Assembly: GCA_013076295.1 (NCBI GenBank)
Contig: RQOL01000374.1
Location: 4,888,743-4,952,742 of the forward strand
DNA length: 64,000 nt
Source: Sanderia malayensis
Lineage: Eukaryota; Cnidaria; Scyphozoa; Semaeostomeae; Pelagiidae
Direction of reading: 5' to 3'
Position numbers and translations under genes: made by a program. Below the pieces are notes generated by a model. It ran no database searches. It had not been told where the DNA came from and saw nothing but the letters and a program-made list of their open reading frames with translations. This document shows, one piece after another, positions 24,851-36,583 of the stretch. Each line of letters begins with the position of its first letter. Positions within the stretch are counted from its first letter, which is position 1.

Positions 24851-27800
24851 CTAGTTATTAGATTTATTACAGTGAGAGCATTTCCATTCAACATCTGTGT
24901 CATGGAATACCTGACCTGGTATTCTCTCACACATCCTGTGAAACCAATTCTGACATTGATTGCACTCTGCCATTTGCCTAGACAAAAACAGCAAATGCTT
25001 AAAAAATGTAATGAATGTTAAATCTAAACCTTAACAAATAGACATAGCTAACCTTGCAAACACTTTATCATCTGATTTTAGCCAAATTTGACGACAGCTA
25101 CAATATACATCGATTTCAATGAGTTTTTCAGGGCATTTTCTTGTTTTATGTGGTGTCTCAGGAAATGGTTCAAATTTGTTTTCCATGAGAATGCGCAGCA
25201 GATGTGATCTCATCTTTGATCCATCATAGTTAATTGCATGAATATCCAATGTTCCATACAGTATGGTACTTATGAATCCAATGGCATAAACTCCACAATC
25301 AACATTGTTTGCTTGCTGTTGAACTGGTAAAACCTTTACGTTTATCTTGTTTTTTCTGCACCTGAGGATATTGCAGATTTGCTGTTTTATTTTTTTTGTT
25401 ATTGATCCATGAAATGAGCTGTCCATGTACAATATTTCATTATCAGCACAACCGTATGTACTTATAGCTATCCAATGGAGATTTCCATCATGCAAAATTT
25501 GAACAAATGGGATGTCTACCAATGGCTTGAACTTCAGCTTTTGTCCCAGAACTGAGTCTTGCAATCCTGCTGGATAATTGAATTCCTTTGCCATCATCCT
25601 TTGAAATACATTTATTATGTTATCATTGAGCATCTCATTTTTTTCAAAAATCTTCAAATCTTTCTTTGTTAGGGTTGATCTGATAGAGCATTCTTCAATT
25701 CCCTGCTACCATATACAGAACAAGACTCCACAGTTGGTGCTGGGCCATGAATGTCTGTGCTGTCAGTGTCAGTGTCATTATCTTCAACTATTACATTCGC
25801 ATCTGCATGAATTATTTCAGAGCTCTCACTACCATCAATGAAATTTGGAACAATTGTCTCATCTACTGGGTTATCTTTCTTGCTTTTAACTTCAACTGTT
25901 TTTGCAGCTTCAATTTTGTCACGTTTCTCACCAACTCTTGAAACATACTTCCATTTTTGCTTTCTAGAGGGTAGAGACAGCAATTTTCTTTTTGACAAAT
26001 TTTTCATTGTTGAATTAGCAGTGCAGGGAAGTAATGGCAATCCTTTCTCTTCAGGACACACAGCATACAACTGTTCTTTCAACTGTTCAAGATCACTATG
26101 CAGTTTGAACAACGTTTCTGGTTGGCTCTCAAGTAAAAATGTTAAGGAACGGATTTCACTTATTGTCTCCCTAACAAGCACTCCACAGTTGGGAGGTATG
26201 CGTTCTTGTAGTTGATCAATTGGTTGATCTATGTTAGGCTCATGGATGGATCCATCCAAAATGTTGAAGCCCACTTCATTATCTGACTCTATTGCAGATA
26301 TTTCAACAGATTTTTCAACACTTGATTCTGTTTCAAGCTCTATCTTTCTGTCTTTTTCAGCACTGTCACAACCAAACAATTCATCTACCTGGAAGAATGG
26401 GGATTCTCTATAAATTGGCGACAATGCATTCCACGACCAGACAGGGAATACTCGAAATATTGCAAAGAAATGCTTGCAAAGGAAAGGGGACTTTTTCCAA
26501 TCGTAGCATGAGCAACTTGGTAACATTTTCTCGTTACCAAAGAAGACTTCATAGTCTTGGCAAAGAGTATTTCTTGAAAGACTTTGGACTGTGAATTTGC
26601 CATAACCAGTCATTACAACGTGTGAACTGGGAATACTGTCAGACAGATCTTTCTTCTCCAGCCAATGCTTTATGAAATCCTTTGGGCAGCTTCGGATCAT
26701 TTCAGGTACACTTTGTGCATGTAATCGATAGGATGAGCTTTGCTTCATATTTGCTTCACAGTATCTGTAGTATAAATATAAATTGACCAATTGGTAACAC
26801 TTTAAAATCAAAGCTAACTTTTGTTATCTGCATTGTGACGTTTAATGCACTTACCGGTCATACTTATCAGGAAAAAACTGGTCTATCAGTGTCATTAGCA
26901 TTCTGGTCAAAGATCTTTTTGTATTTCTCTCCAGATACTGGTATTTTAAAGCCTCATTTTGTCTCTCAGTACCATTATTTGTGTTGCAATTGACCAAAAT
27001 CCGATCTTGTCGATATGCCTGAACCCATCTCTGTAAAAGGAACTCGCTTGGTCAATCATAGATTTGAAAGCCGCAAACTGGTCGACATGTGTTAGCTAAT
27101 GAGCAGCATTAATTAGCAGAAGTAGCCCAACAATGTTGCCTAGTTTGGCTGTACCGTTAGTAAACATGTGAGCTACTGACGAAGATGCGCATACCTTTTT
27201 TATTGGAAGCCAGTACGTCTCGACATATTGTACTAATTTTCCATACTCTCGCTTTTTCCAAATCGGCGATGCTTTCAAATCTTTTTCTGCAAGCGTACAT
27301 CCTTCATCTGTCTGCGACCGGGCGATACGTCTCAACATTTCTAATACATCGGTGCGTATCTGTGAACAGCCATTTGCTGTTTTTCGAAGCCAGCGATCCC
27401 ATGCTTGTTCTCGGTGAAAGTCACACAGTAGTGTAAAGCAACCTAATTAAAAAGCAACAATTTTTTTTAATAACATGTCAAAAAGCTGGGCATGCTAACT
27501 GCAGTACTATCAGTAATAATAAAATTACCAGGAAAGACATTTTCTATAGCTGTAATTTCCTCATTGGAGTAATCTGTCATGAAATGCTTCGGCTTAAACT
27601 CTGGATTCCATTTCTTCATAATTTCAAGTGCTTCTTGGATACTCTCTGTTGTTTCACTCTCGCAAACAAATGTACCAACAACTTGGTAATCTACATTGGT
27701 GCGCACGACAAGAAAGAATAACGGCAGAGAGTATCGTGTTGTACGGTATGTTGCATCCAGCATTGCAAGCTCATTTCCATAGCGATTTAATAACCTCTTT

Positions 27801-29585
27801 TGCCAACTATTTTGATAAATAAACAGCAGCTGATTACGATGATTTCCTCTGCATTCAACGTCGACTGACTCATCAGAATCATAACCATCTCCACCATCAC
27901 TTTCTTCTTGTTTGATGTCAGCGTCTGAATGATTTGCAGATCTTGGGCGGAAAAATATCTTTACATCCGTGCCAGATTCTTTCCACTCAGTTACCTTTTC
28001 TTGCAAATATTCTTGGTCTACCATTGAATGACGAAGTTTTCTTGTCGTTACAACCATATGGTTTCTGATTACTTTGTCGCGAGGAAAGAATCTTCTATTT
28101 GATGCATCGGGCATTTCATCTTCACTGAATAGGGATGTTTTCACAAAAATCTTCAAGTGCCTTTTCATTTCGTTTACCCTGGAGACACCCTCGCGTACAA
28201 GCTTGTCAATCTTTTCCGCTAAACGCTCATCAATTTCTTGGGAGATACCGGCCACCTAATGAAATAAATCAACAAATTGCATTTTCTTACAATACTCTAA
28301 GTCACAAAAGTAGCATGAAAAGCACTTGGGATGTCATTGGTATAATTTCAATCATACTTACAGCTCCTATTGGATGATTGGCATGAGTTTCGCTATTGGG
28401 AATGTTGACGACAAATTTTCGTACTGTTTCAATACATGTTTGCGATTCAATTGCGACTTTTATTTTATTTGACGCAGATCTGCGCCTTTTTTCTGTGTTA
28501 TCATTGATCTGTAACAAAAAGGTAAGAGCTTCAATGATCCATAGCTCATGTTTGGAGCTTCTCCAACACTATCTCCTAAATGGTTTGTTGTAATATTACC
28601 TTATACTGTGGAAATTGCAGGATTTCTTGCAGAATTATTTTAGCTGGACATCCAAACTTTTTGGTGTCTTGTACAAGCGTGTACTTTCGTCGATAGCAAT
28701 GGTCATTACCCTAAGGATAAAAACGATTCTGAGTTCAATTATTGATTTCCAACTGCGAGCAAACTTGCTTTTAAATTAAATTGCTTTAAAGTGAATCAAC
28801 GGAATTACTTTAAATCACACTACATTGAAGTGAATTAATGTCAAAAGTGATACGTCAGGGGCTAAATAGCTATCCTCCAATCATATCGAAGGAACGCAAA
28901 GTTCATGTGATCAAAGAAGTGAGGAGACGCACACTGCACTGCCCATTTTTGTACATGTGATCAGCATTTACAGTTTCTGATAGTTTGGCATAGGCCTACC
29001 TGATCCTTGATTTTCTTATTTTTTCTGCTTTGTTTCTTCGCAGCCTGATAATCCTTTCCATGCTGACATTGTAAATACTTACTTCCCAGTATAAAGAACG
29101 GGACACCATTATATGGAGTCTGGCTATTGTTCCAATGCACTTTGTGCCTTGAGCCTCGGAAATCTAGGGTGCATGAAATCAGCTTGTTGTTCATGAAAAA
29201 GAAATACAGCTAGAAATTGCAAGAAAATTACTGAGAATAGGGAGTCTTACCTGTGTTTCCAAAGTCTTTTGTAGATTGATAGCACGAATAACGCAGCGTG
29301 TGCTGAAGTTCATGCTTTCTTATTATCTCTAGTGCCTCTTGGATTGTATTTGCATAGTGCACTGTAATTGATATAATGTCAATCATAAATTATTAGCTGT
29401 GTGTGAGCCAACGAGTGATACAAGAACTTTGCTAAGCTAGCCCCCCATACCTACCCCTGTTCTGGTATCGCTTTTTATAAGTAAACGTTCGATTACTAAC
29501 CATCATTAGATTCTTTGTCTTGAATGCTGCCAATTTGTGACTCATTTTCCGCGAATTCACTTTCTCCAGCGTTAACCTCGTCCAT
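24851..29585 (-). CDS. MULE transposase-SWIM-Ulp1 protease-PHD polyprotein
   Basis: Ten exons with matching phases: 29585-29501, 29361-29251, 29163-29000, 28710-28600, 28508-28362, 28255-27529, 27442-27195, 27030-26855, 26764-25053, 24977-24851 (stop TAG), about 1,202 aa. The DDE core is in exons 6-8: AMLDATYRTTRYSLPLFF (Asp near 373), KHFMTDYSNEE (Asp near 434), LLCDFHREQAWDRW and NNGTERQNEALK; I cannot place the third acidic residue with certainty. A SWIM zinc finger follows (CSCYDW...CKH, about 674-690). Then a Ulp1/SENP-type cysteine protease with a full catalytic set: HWIAIS, YMDSS, QQQANNVDCGVYA. Last, a PHD-type finger split over two exons: CSC, CNQCQNWFHRMC, CSHC. The transposase would act on the element ends in the nucleus; the protease and PHD parts suggest contact with SUMO/ubiquitin-like modifiers and chromatin (inference). 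One frame break lies near 25690, between transposase and protease; exon 9 length is off by one base there. Confidence 0.9.
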
Positions 29586-29935
29586 TTACATTTACGAAAG
29601 GCAGGCATAGAGCTATAATCACAGCTTGTTGTAACAATTTACATTTCTGCTCCCATATCATGGAGTCTTCGCAAGCTATCTTACTGATTACTGATTTTAA
29701 ATGTTACAAAATTAGATAGTTATTCATATGTATCTACAAACATGCACATTTGCAAAAGCAAGCAACGCACTAAACTGCCATTTGCAAAAGCACGCAACAC
29801 ACAAGACAAAATAACCGGACCGGAATTAAGTTTCCCGCCAAAAAGCAACAACAACGATTATTATTTTCGGTTTGGACTCTTCGTATTCACGCCTACTTCG
29901 GGTCTACCGATAATCGTTTCCCGAGTACTTAGTTA

Positions 29936-29983
29936 AAAATTCTCGGCGAGGGTCCTTTTGCTCATTGGTATCGATCATCAACC
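29936..29983. repeat. MULE right terminal inverted repeat
   Basis: Complement of the left TIR, ending CGATCATCAACC at 29983 and followed by the TSD copy AAGTTAAAA. It lies about 350 bp upstream of the transposase ATG, so the promoter must sit in or next to it. Confidence 0.92.
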
Positions 29984-30110
29984 AAGTTAAAATGTTTAAT
30001 GTGGTTGGCGCACTTTGTGCGCTGCATTCGCTAAGGTTCATGCCCTTTGCCACCCCACGTACAGTGGTTTGGCTCGCCCTCGCTCCCCTGTCTATCTATT
30101 GTCACGATTG
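29984..30110. repeat. Right half of dispersed repeat interrupted by the MULE
   Basis: GTGGTTGGCGCACTTTGTGC, GCTGCATTCGCTAAGG, CCACCCCACGTACAGTGG and CCTGTCTATCTATTGTCA match 61640-61770 and the end block at 21740-21775. It continues the repeat that stops at 24518. Confidence 0.75.
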
Positions 30111-31439
30111 TAGTGTTTAACATGCATGGCAATTAGTTTTAGCGATCAGCCTCGTTTTCATTTGAAAATCCTCGTTTTCATCAGGTAAGCCTCGTGCTGA
30201 TGGTACAGTAGATACGATGCAACATCAAAGTTTGTTTTGTTTTAGGGACAACAACAATTAGCCTGCTATTAGTTGAGTGCCTCCATGGACACTTGCCAGT
30301 GGTCCTTTGTATATAAACAGTAAAGGACCATCTATGATGAGCATCCAGAATTTATATTAATGTTGACTTACAGTGGTATGATTTTGTTTCCATGATAAGA
30401 TGACAGTGATGCATTGAATTTTGATAAAGCAATAGGTATGAAGTCTCCAATACCTGCATTTGTACAATGATGTACATGAGTAGATCTACAAAGTGAAAGA
30501 GACAAATTATATTCTATGTAACATGTTGGTTTATTAATATCAAGGGTAATAAAGAATTATATTTGGATAAGATAGCCGCTGGGAGTTAAATATGTTGTTA
30601 GGGAAAATTGCTCTTTCATAATTAGCGATTTTGTTTAACTGGAATAACAATTGTGACTTTTTTCACTGTATTGTAACGTAGTATTAAGAATATATTAAAA
30701 GCCCTCACAGCAAAAATTAAGTGTGACTCTTGCAACACGGCAAAAGATTTCCACGGCTGGGATTGGTTTTACATTAGTTTCAATCATATAGAACATAAGG
30801 ATAAGCACCGGACACCGTGGATAACGAATGCAAAAGTATTTCATAATCATCATGAATGGGATGGGAAATGGGAATTGCATGGTGAAAGGAGTTTCATAGG
30901 AGTATTGGGGTTGGCTGGCAAGGCAAAGAAGGCAGCCACAAAGTGAAAAGAATCGTCAACAAAAATATTTTAACAAAATCAAAGCCACTGAAACATGTGG
31001 GTACAGCATTAAACACTCTTTCCCAAATTATTGAAATATAAAGAGCCATGAAACATAAGCGGAGTTGTCAATTTTGGCCTCAAGAAACTATATGTTAACA
31101 AACAATGAGTGAAATACAATTGGCCTAAGCAATTATATGGGAACTTGAATGGGGTGAAACTAAAAAATAAAGTCTACTTACTCCTGAGCTGCGGCAAAAT
31201 GAATGTTTCTCTCAGCTTTACTTTCTCTTATTTCAGCATTAAGTTCCGTTTCGATCCAAGATTTGGGAAACGAATATTTGGACAGGACAACCACGACCAG
31301 CATGATAAATTGCTACGTTGACGAAACATAGCATAAATCAAAATCATACAGCAAATTCTATTGTTATGCAGCCTCGTTTGGACGTGATTATCTGATTGAG
31401 CTTGATTGGCTAACAATTAACCCAGCCCAGACCCAACCC
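30111..31439. other. Unassigned; copy A of a diverged duplication
   Basis: About 30690-31410 aligns in patches with 34490-35410: AAAGAAGGCAGCCACAAAGT is in both (30925 and 34857), as are YPRC-coding and ATGTATGATTTT-like blocks. Both strands of 30720-30960 stay open, so I cannot choose a frame. No known domain. Confidence 0.4.
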
Positions 31440-31530
31440 ATGAAAGAAAAGAAGACTGAACTCAACAAAGAACATGCTGGCATTGTCCTTCTTTCGTCTT
31501 TTCTGCTCTTGCACTGGGTCACTGGCGATG
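31440..31530 (+). CDS. Candidate first exon with signal-peptide-like start
   Basis: ATG at 31440 opens a 91-base exon ending at a good donor (GATG/GTAAGT at 31531). It encodes MKEKKTELNKEHAG then a hydrophobic run IVLLSSFLLLHWVTGD, which could be a signal peptide or anchor. No convincing next exon follows: the acceptor at about 31800 leads to an early stop. I do not recognise a family. Gene status is uncertain. Confidence 0.3.
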
Positions 31531-32814
31531 GTAAGTAGGTTTTGCACATTGTTTTATATCATTGCGATCTTTTAAGTTACATCTTTAAAATGAATTTGTA
31601 GGGTTTTTGTGAAGGTTTTGACTCATTTTCCTAGCGTATAAGACTTGAGGAAATAGTATTTCATAAAATCCCTTGAGAGTAGGCCACATTTAAGAAGAAC
31701 GGATGCTAGAGTTAAGATACATTGTCTGCATTGGAAAATGAGATAAGATTGTTTGCTTCTTACGTTTTATTACATCTATTATTCGTGAATTTTAGGTAGT
31801 GCATAATTTGTGTGGTGCGATGTCAAAGAAGGGAATTGTTGACTGCTCTTCTTTTGGTAAGTATTGAAATATAGGAGCCCATGACGCATGCGAAAGGCCA
31901 TCTAGTTTATTTATAAAGACGGGTTTTTGAAGTACATTTCTTGCAAATTGTTACGTTCTGTGTCACAGGATGTTAAAGAAGAGTTTAAAGGTACTTTTGG
32001 CGAAATGCATGGTTTTTCAAAGGTAATAGTCTTGTTATTATTTTCGCAATTTTATTATTATTAATTGGTATGCAAATGTACTTGTACACATTTTAACAAT
32101 TAAACAAAACAAACAAATAACAGTGGAAGAAAACGAACAAAAGACAAACATTAACACAATTACAGTTACATTTACTTGTGTCTCTGCCCCTACCAAACAT
32201 AAAATTTCTTTGTTGGCACATCTGCCCACATGCATCTCGTTTTTTCATTTTTTTGTTTATTTTTTTGTTTTCTTTTTTATTTTTTTGAATCTGTTTTTGT
32301 TAAGAATTTTTATTCTTATTTCCTTAGATGTGCTGTAGGAAAGAATACATTGTTTAGAAAAGTTTAAAGTGAGCAATATGTTTTACGAATGGATGAGGTG
32401 GGTATTTAGCATTGCAACTTACGCTAATTCATTTTTGAGGTGCCTCCCTTCAGGCTTACAAAATTGAACTTGTTTTCTTTTAATGTGAATTTGTTGCCAC
32501 ATTCTTTCTTCAGTGTGGATATCTTTGAAGTTGAAGAGCTACGACCAATAGGATGAATTTAGAAGAGTGACTCAATATTGTTAAAAGATAGATACAATTG
32601 TGTTTCTTGTAAAGAGTTGGATAACCTTGCTATTCACAACATTTATTAAATTTATCAATATAAAGATGAAGGTAATTTCAATTTCACCTCTGTTTCCTCA
32701 CCACAATGAATCATTGTGGGCTCCCTTTGCACATTGTTGAGAATTCAGCCAGAAGTGCATTGTCAAGCTCATTTCAATGGCAATTCATTTTCAATATCCA
32801 TGTTTACACTATAA
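31531..32814. other. Unassigned AT-rich DNA
   Basis: T-rich low-complexity tract near 32235-32330; no supported gene. Small ORFs here are mostly hydrophobic translations of poly-T. Confidence 0.5.
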
Positions 32815-33062
32815 TAAATATATTGTCATTGTCATCAATGAAAGGTGAGTTAATAGCTATCAGTTGTTTGAATTTGCCTGCAGTTCTCTTGGTGTAATAA
32901 TATATACTTTGAATGTATTAATATGACACAGTTTTTTTGCAGATAATGAATAATAATTATCTTTTCTTAATAAGAAGGAGAGACTAAAGTGCAGAAAACA
33001 CAGAACTAATACATGAACTTACGTAGAGTAGTAGCAAATATCTATTTCAAGTGAACCTGTAA
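32815..33062. repeat. ~250-bp segment duplicated at 56528-56790
   Basis: Shares AAAGGTGAGTTA-like sequence, GGTTGTTTGAATTTGCCT, AATAATATATACTTTG, TATTAATATGACACAGTTTT, GCAGATAATGAATAATAA and ATGAACTTACG with 56528-56790, in the same orientation. On the minus strand its right end is a remnant of the exon seen at 56753 onward (GSLEIDIC). Confidence 0.75.
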
Positions 33063-34489
33063 AGGATAAAATTGTTATTGTGATAATATCCACTGCAATG
33101 GCAATTGTGACATAAAATATAGCACTTTGAGCTTTTTTAAAGCTGTTTAGTTATAAATAGCCTGTATTTTTATGTGAAAGTAAAAGCAACATTAAAAATA
33201 CATGTACTTACGTAAATTGTTGTTTTTCTTGTGGTGAGTTTAAAAAATTTTTTACGCACGCTAAGTCCTCTATGACGCAAGAGAAATTTTAAATTTCGCG
33301 CCGCTATTGTTGTTGCTAGGACGCCGAAATTCCCGTGAAAATCTGGCTTATTCTCGAACATTACGTGGTGCTGCATTGATTGTATTGTGATTGTAGTTTT
33401 AAGAGCAACAAAACTTGAATTATGCGATACTATTAATATTACAATTACAATTGCGATGAGAATACATATAAGGAACCTAGCTGAGGGCCTAGTTGTTTAA
33501 GTTCGTTATTTGAGATCCTTTGACCACTTTGTAGTTGTAAAAGGTCTTTAATTTTAAGTTTGGCATTTGGTGGACATAATTAGTAGAGACGCAAGAAAAG
33601 CATTGAAATTCATCGTTTTGCTGTGTGAAAGGATAAGAGGTTAACACATGAAGAAGCTTCATATAATGTAAAAGTACTGAAAATCAATGGAACCGGCTTC
33701 CTAATTTAAATTGTGCGGACAAAAAAAAGATGCCGTATTGATTTGGCTGTAGTAGTAAACGTTCCTTAAGTTTTCTACCTTATACATGTAGGTTCCTTTA
33801 AAAAAGCTTGTACTTCAAGTTGCCATTATGTTGTAATTGTTCTGAGGATTCAATAAGTTTCTGTGCTTGCATGTTAATTGTATGGGAAAGCTCTTTATGA
33901 TATAAGACACATTGTAAGATGGTAGTACAGTTCATGTAATACAGTGTCTACATACTGAAAATGTAAGCAAGTGTCAATGATATATACAATTAGAATGTTG
34001 TTGATAAAAAAAACAGAAATACTTTGTCAAGCACTTCCACAGTAATGAATGAGGAGACACCATACACTATGAGGTTCTGGTTAAAAAGATATTTACAATG
34101 GGAAACTATCACAACTTATCATGCAAGACTTCAATATTCAAGTAAGATAACAAAGAGATATTATGCACATATAGATTATTAAAATGCATTAATAATGTTT
34201 GCTTGTGTGGTAAGAGCCATCTTAGCTTGTTTTGTCCAGTGTAATGGAGGTTCTATCAGTGATTGATACAATGTATGCTTCCACTAAATTTGAAAATTTG
34301 TGCTGTAATGGTTGTGAAATCATTGCCGTCTGTTCCTGGCACACTGAGTTTACAACAACACATCTGCCTGATAAGGAACATCATTAAGTGACAATGAGGA
34401 AGAATTAAGTACCTACAGGTTTAGAATACTGTAAGTGATTTGTTAAGAAAACATTTAGTGGTAGTCAATGTAGAAATATTATTGAGCCT
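33063..34489. other. Intergenic, nothing recognised
   Basis: AT-rich; no motif-bearing ORF, repeat array or RNA gene seen. Confidence 0.5.
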
Positions 34490-35244
34490 TATTTATTGAG
34501 TCTGCTTTTCAAGGTGCATTAATTGATTCATATGGGAACAGAGAGCCATACCTTGAATATTATACCTGACTTGGGAAATAATTTGAAGAGAACATTTTAA
34601 CCATTGATTGAATTTTCCATTGCCTTTACTAAATGAATCTGTACAAAAATAGAAAATTAATGAGTGTGGTAGACAAAAAGATATGCAATGCATGTGCAAT
34701 GAGGAAGGTGGTAAGTAAATAAAGTGTGGATTTTTCCCAGGGTTGAACTTGACTTTCACTGGTTTCCTTCATGTACATCACAACAATTAAACATCTTGGA
34801 TAAACAAAATTGAAAGCAGGTTCATGTTGGGATATCAATGGGCTTTGCTTAAAACAAAGAAGGCAGCCACAAAGTCAATAAATTGGTTAGGAACTATATT
34901 CACGGAAATAAAAGACAGGAAGATGTTGGTAGAGCAATGTACATTTCTCTGAAAACAAAGTAGTGAAAAAACATTGGAGAATTTCCAGAATTCTTGCTAA
35001 CAACTATATGTAAACCGTGAGTTGATAGAAATGGCCTAAGGTAAGCAATTTCCATAACATATCAAATTCAAAGGGATGAACGTGAAAATATAGATTATTG
35101 ACCTCTGATTCATAGCAGCCTAGTTGTCTCCTTTAAGTCAATAAGGGTATATACATGAGCTTTATTTTCCTCATTTCAGTATAAATTCGCTTATATCTAA
35201 ATATCCATTGTTTGATTGTCCAAAATGAAAATGAACCTGATTAC
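34490..35244. other. Copy B of a diverged duplication
   Basis: Counterpart of 30690-31410. On the minus strand one frame holds FNFVYPRCLIVVMYMKET, comparable to RYPRCPVLILMFYMIET in copy A, which hints that a short exon may be shared. No domain recognised. Confidence 0.35.
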
Positions 35245-35400
35245 CTTTGGTGAACAGCAAGGTAGTTGTTTCCTTTGAGCCAGGAAGGCTTTATGAGGTA
35301 TAATTTCATTGAGTTCAGCAACAAAATCCACTGATGCCATTTGTTGGCAGACAAACTTAGACCCGACAGGCAACAATAGTGCGATGATGAGACATAACAT
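35245..35400 (-). CDS. Candidate first exon with signal peptide
   Basis: ATG at 35400 opens 52 codons ending at a donor (AAAG/GTAATC). The start MLCLIIALLLPVGSKFVC is a typical short signal peptide, followed by a mixed hydrophilic segment. The diverged copy near 31334 starts MLCFVNVAIYHAG and soon stops. Next exons are not identified; a small secreted protein is possible but unproven. Confidence 0.35.
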
Positions 35401-36583
35401 AGATGAAAATCATACATAGAAGCACAAACGGAAAGGCGTTTGAAATGAGAGACAGAAGTCTCGCCTCGTTTCAATGATATTAGCAGAAATGCATCTAATT
35501 AAAAACGAAGTCAATAAATTTTGTTATGATATTATTGAATGGAGATTTATGGGACAAATACACAAATATATGAATATTGAAACTAACGATTATCTCCTGG
35601 CAATCTACTATTGAAAACGTAAATCGCTAATTTAAAAACCTTATAATTAATGCGGAAGATCTGAAAGATATACAATACAGTACAAAAAACATGTTTTGAA
35701 AGGATGGATAGATATTTGTATTGTATGCGAAGTACGAATGCGAAAGGTTGAGTCATGATAGAGTTACTATTAAAATTGGTGAATTGTCAATATCCATAAA
35801 ATTGATCCATACAATCCGTAGTTCAGGTTGCAAAATTGATTGGTTAAGCGACGTTTAGCAAAATGACAGTACCTCAATTGGATTCTTCAATAGCACTTCA
35901 CTCTCTGCAAGCATACATCTCTGCCACGGCGTGAATGTATTCTTTCAATAATGCGGTCGTTTGTTTGAGGATTACGTTTGTACATAGCAAAAAAAGAATA
36001 AGATTGCCGGTTACATTAGTTAAAAGCTCGAACACCAGCGTCAAGGAGTAACCTTTGTTCGAGTTTTCCTTGTTGGTGAAAAGTGCAATTGAAATTTGGA
36101 ATATATAACAGTAAAACTAAAGGGGCCTCTATAGCTTGTAACTAAGTTTTCAGTATTAAAAGGAGAGGGGGGATGTTATTGATAGTGCGATGTTTTGCAA
36201 AAATAACTATCCTTAAGGGACAACTTGCAGTTTTCACAGAGTAAGGAAATCCACTTTCCCATAGGCAATATCGGAGAAAATGGCAACGCATAACTCTTAA
36301 TAATCGGGCGCTACGCAGGATTCAGGACTGTGCCGACTGCTGTGTGTGGTGCAGTCACCCCTGGACATGTGGATGGTGTAATGTCCAGTTGGTCTCCGCA
36401 GATCAGTGTTATCTAGAATGAATTCATTCTAGAAGAGTGCCAGAAACGGCTGTGCATCACACTTATGTGCGACATGATCTGCGTTGACACACAATACCCG
36501 TACCCTTGAATGTGTGTATGTGCGTTTTGGTAGGCAGTCCTCTGTAGAGCAACTGTGCAGATGGTCGCTCTAGGGTGAAGCCT
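35401..36583. other. Intergenic, downstream of Helitron gene
   Basis: Mostly AT-rich to about 36120, then GC-richer sequence that may be the Helitron 3' region. Apart from the palindrome at 36412-36433 I find no clear CTRR end. Confidence 0.45.
36412..36433. repeat. 22-bp perfect palindrome
   Basis: TCTAGAATGAATTC followed by ATTCTAGA reads the same on both strands. It lies about 150 bp past the Helitron helicase stop on the minus strand. Helitrons carry a hairpin close to their 3' end, but this one lacks a loop and I see no CTRR about 10 bases beyond, so the link is only suggestive. Confidence 0.5.

Larger units (their letters stand above)
24519..29983 (-). mobile_element. Mutator-like element (MULE), 5,465 bp
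   Basis: Ends are inverted repeats beginning GGTTGATGATCGATACCAAT (24519 and, complemented, 29983) that match for about 48 bp with a few differences. Flanking the ends is an identical 9-bp duplication, AAGTTAAAA, at 24510-24518 and 29984-29992. Nine-base duplications are the mark of Mutator-like transposition, and the single gene inside encodes a MULE transposase. Joining the flanks gives a continuous copy of the dispersed repeat seen at 21530-21790, which independently supports both boundaries. Identical TSDs and nearly complete coding sequence suggest a fairly recent insertion. Confidence 0.95.

Noticed and set aside
24519..24977. Idea that the MULE protein ends at the stop after CSCRQIWLKSDDKVFA (25031)
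   Set aside because: A good donor there joins in phase to exon 24977-24851, which completes the PHD cysteines.
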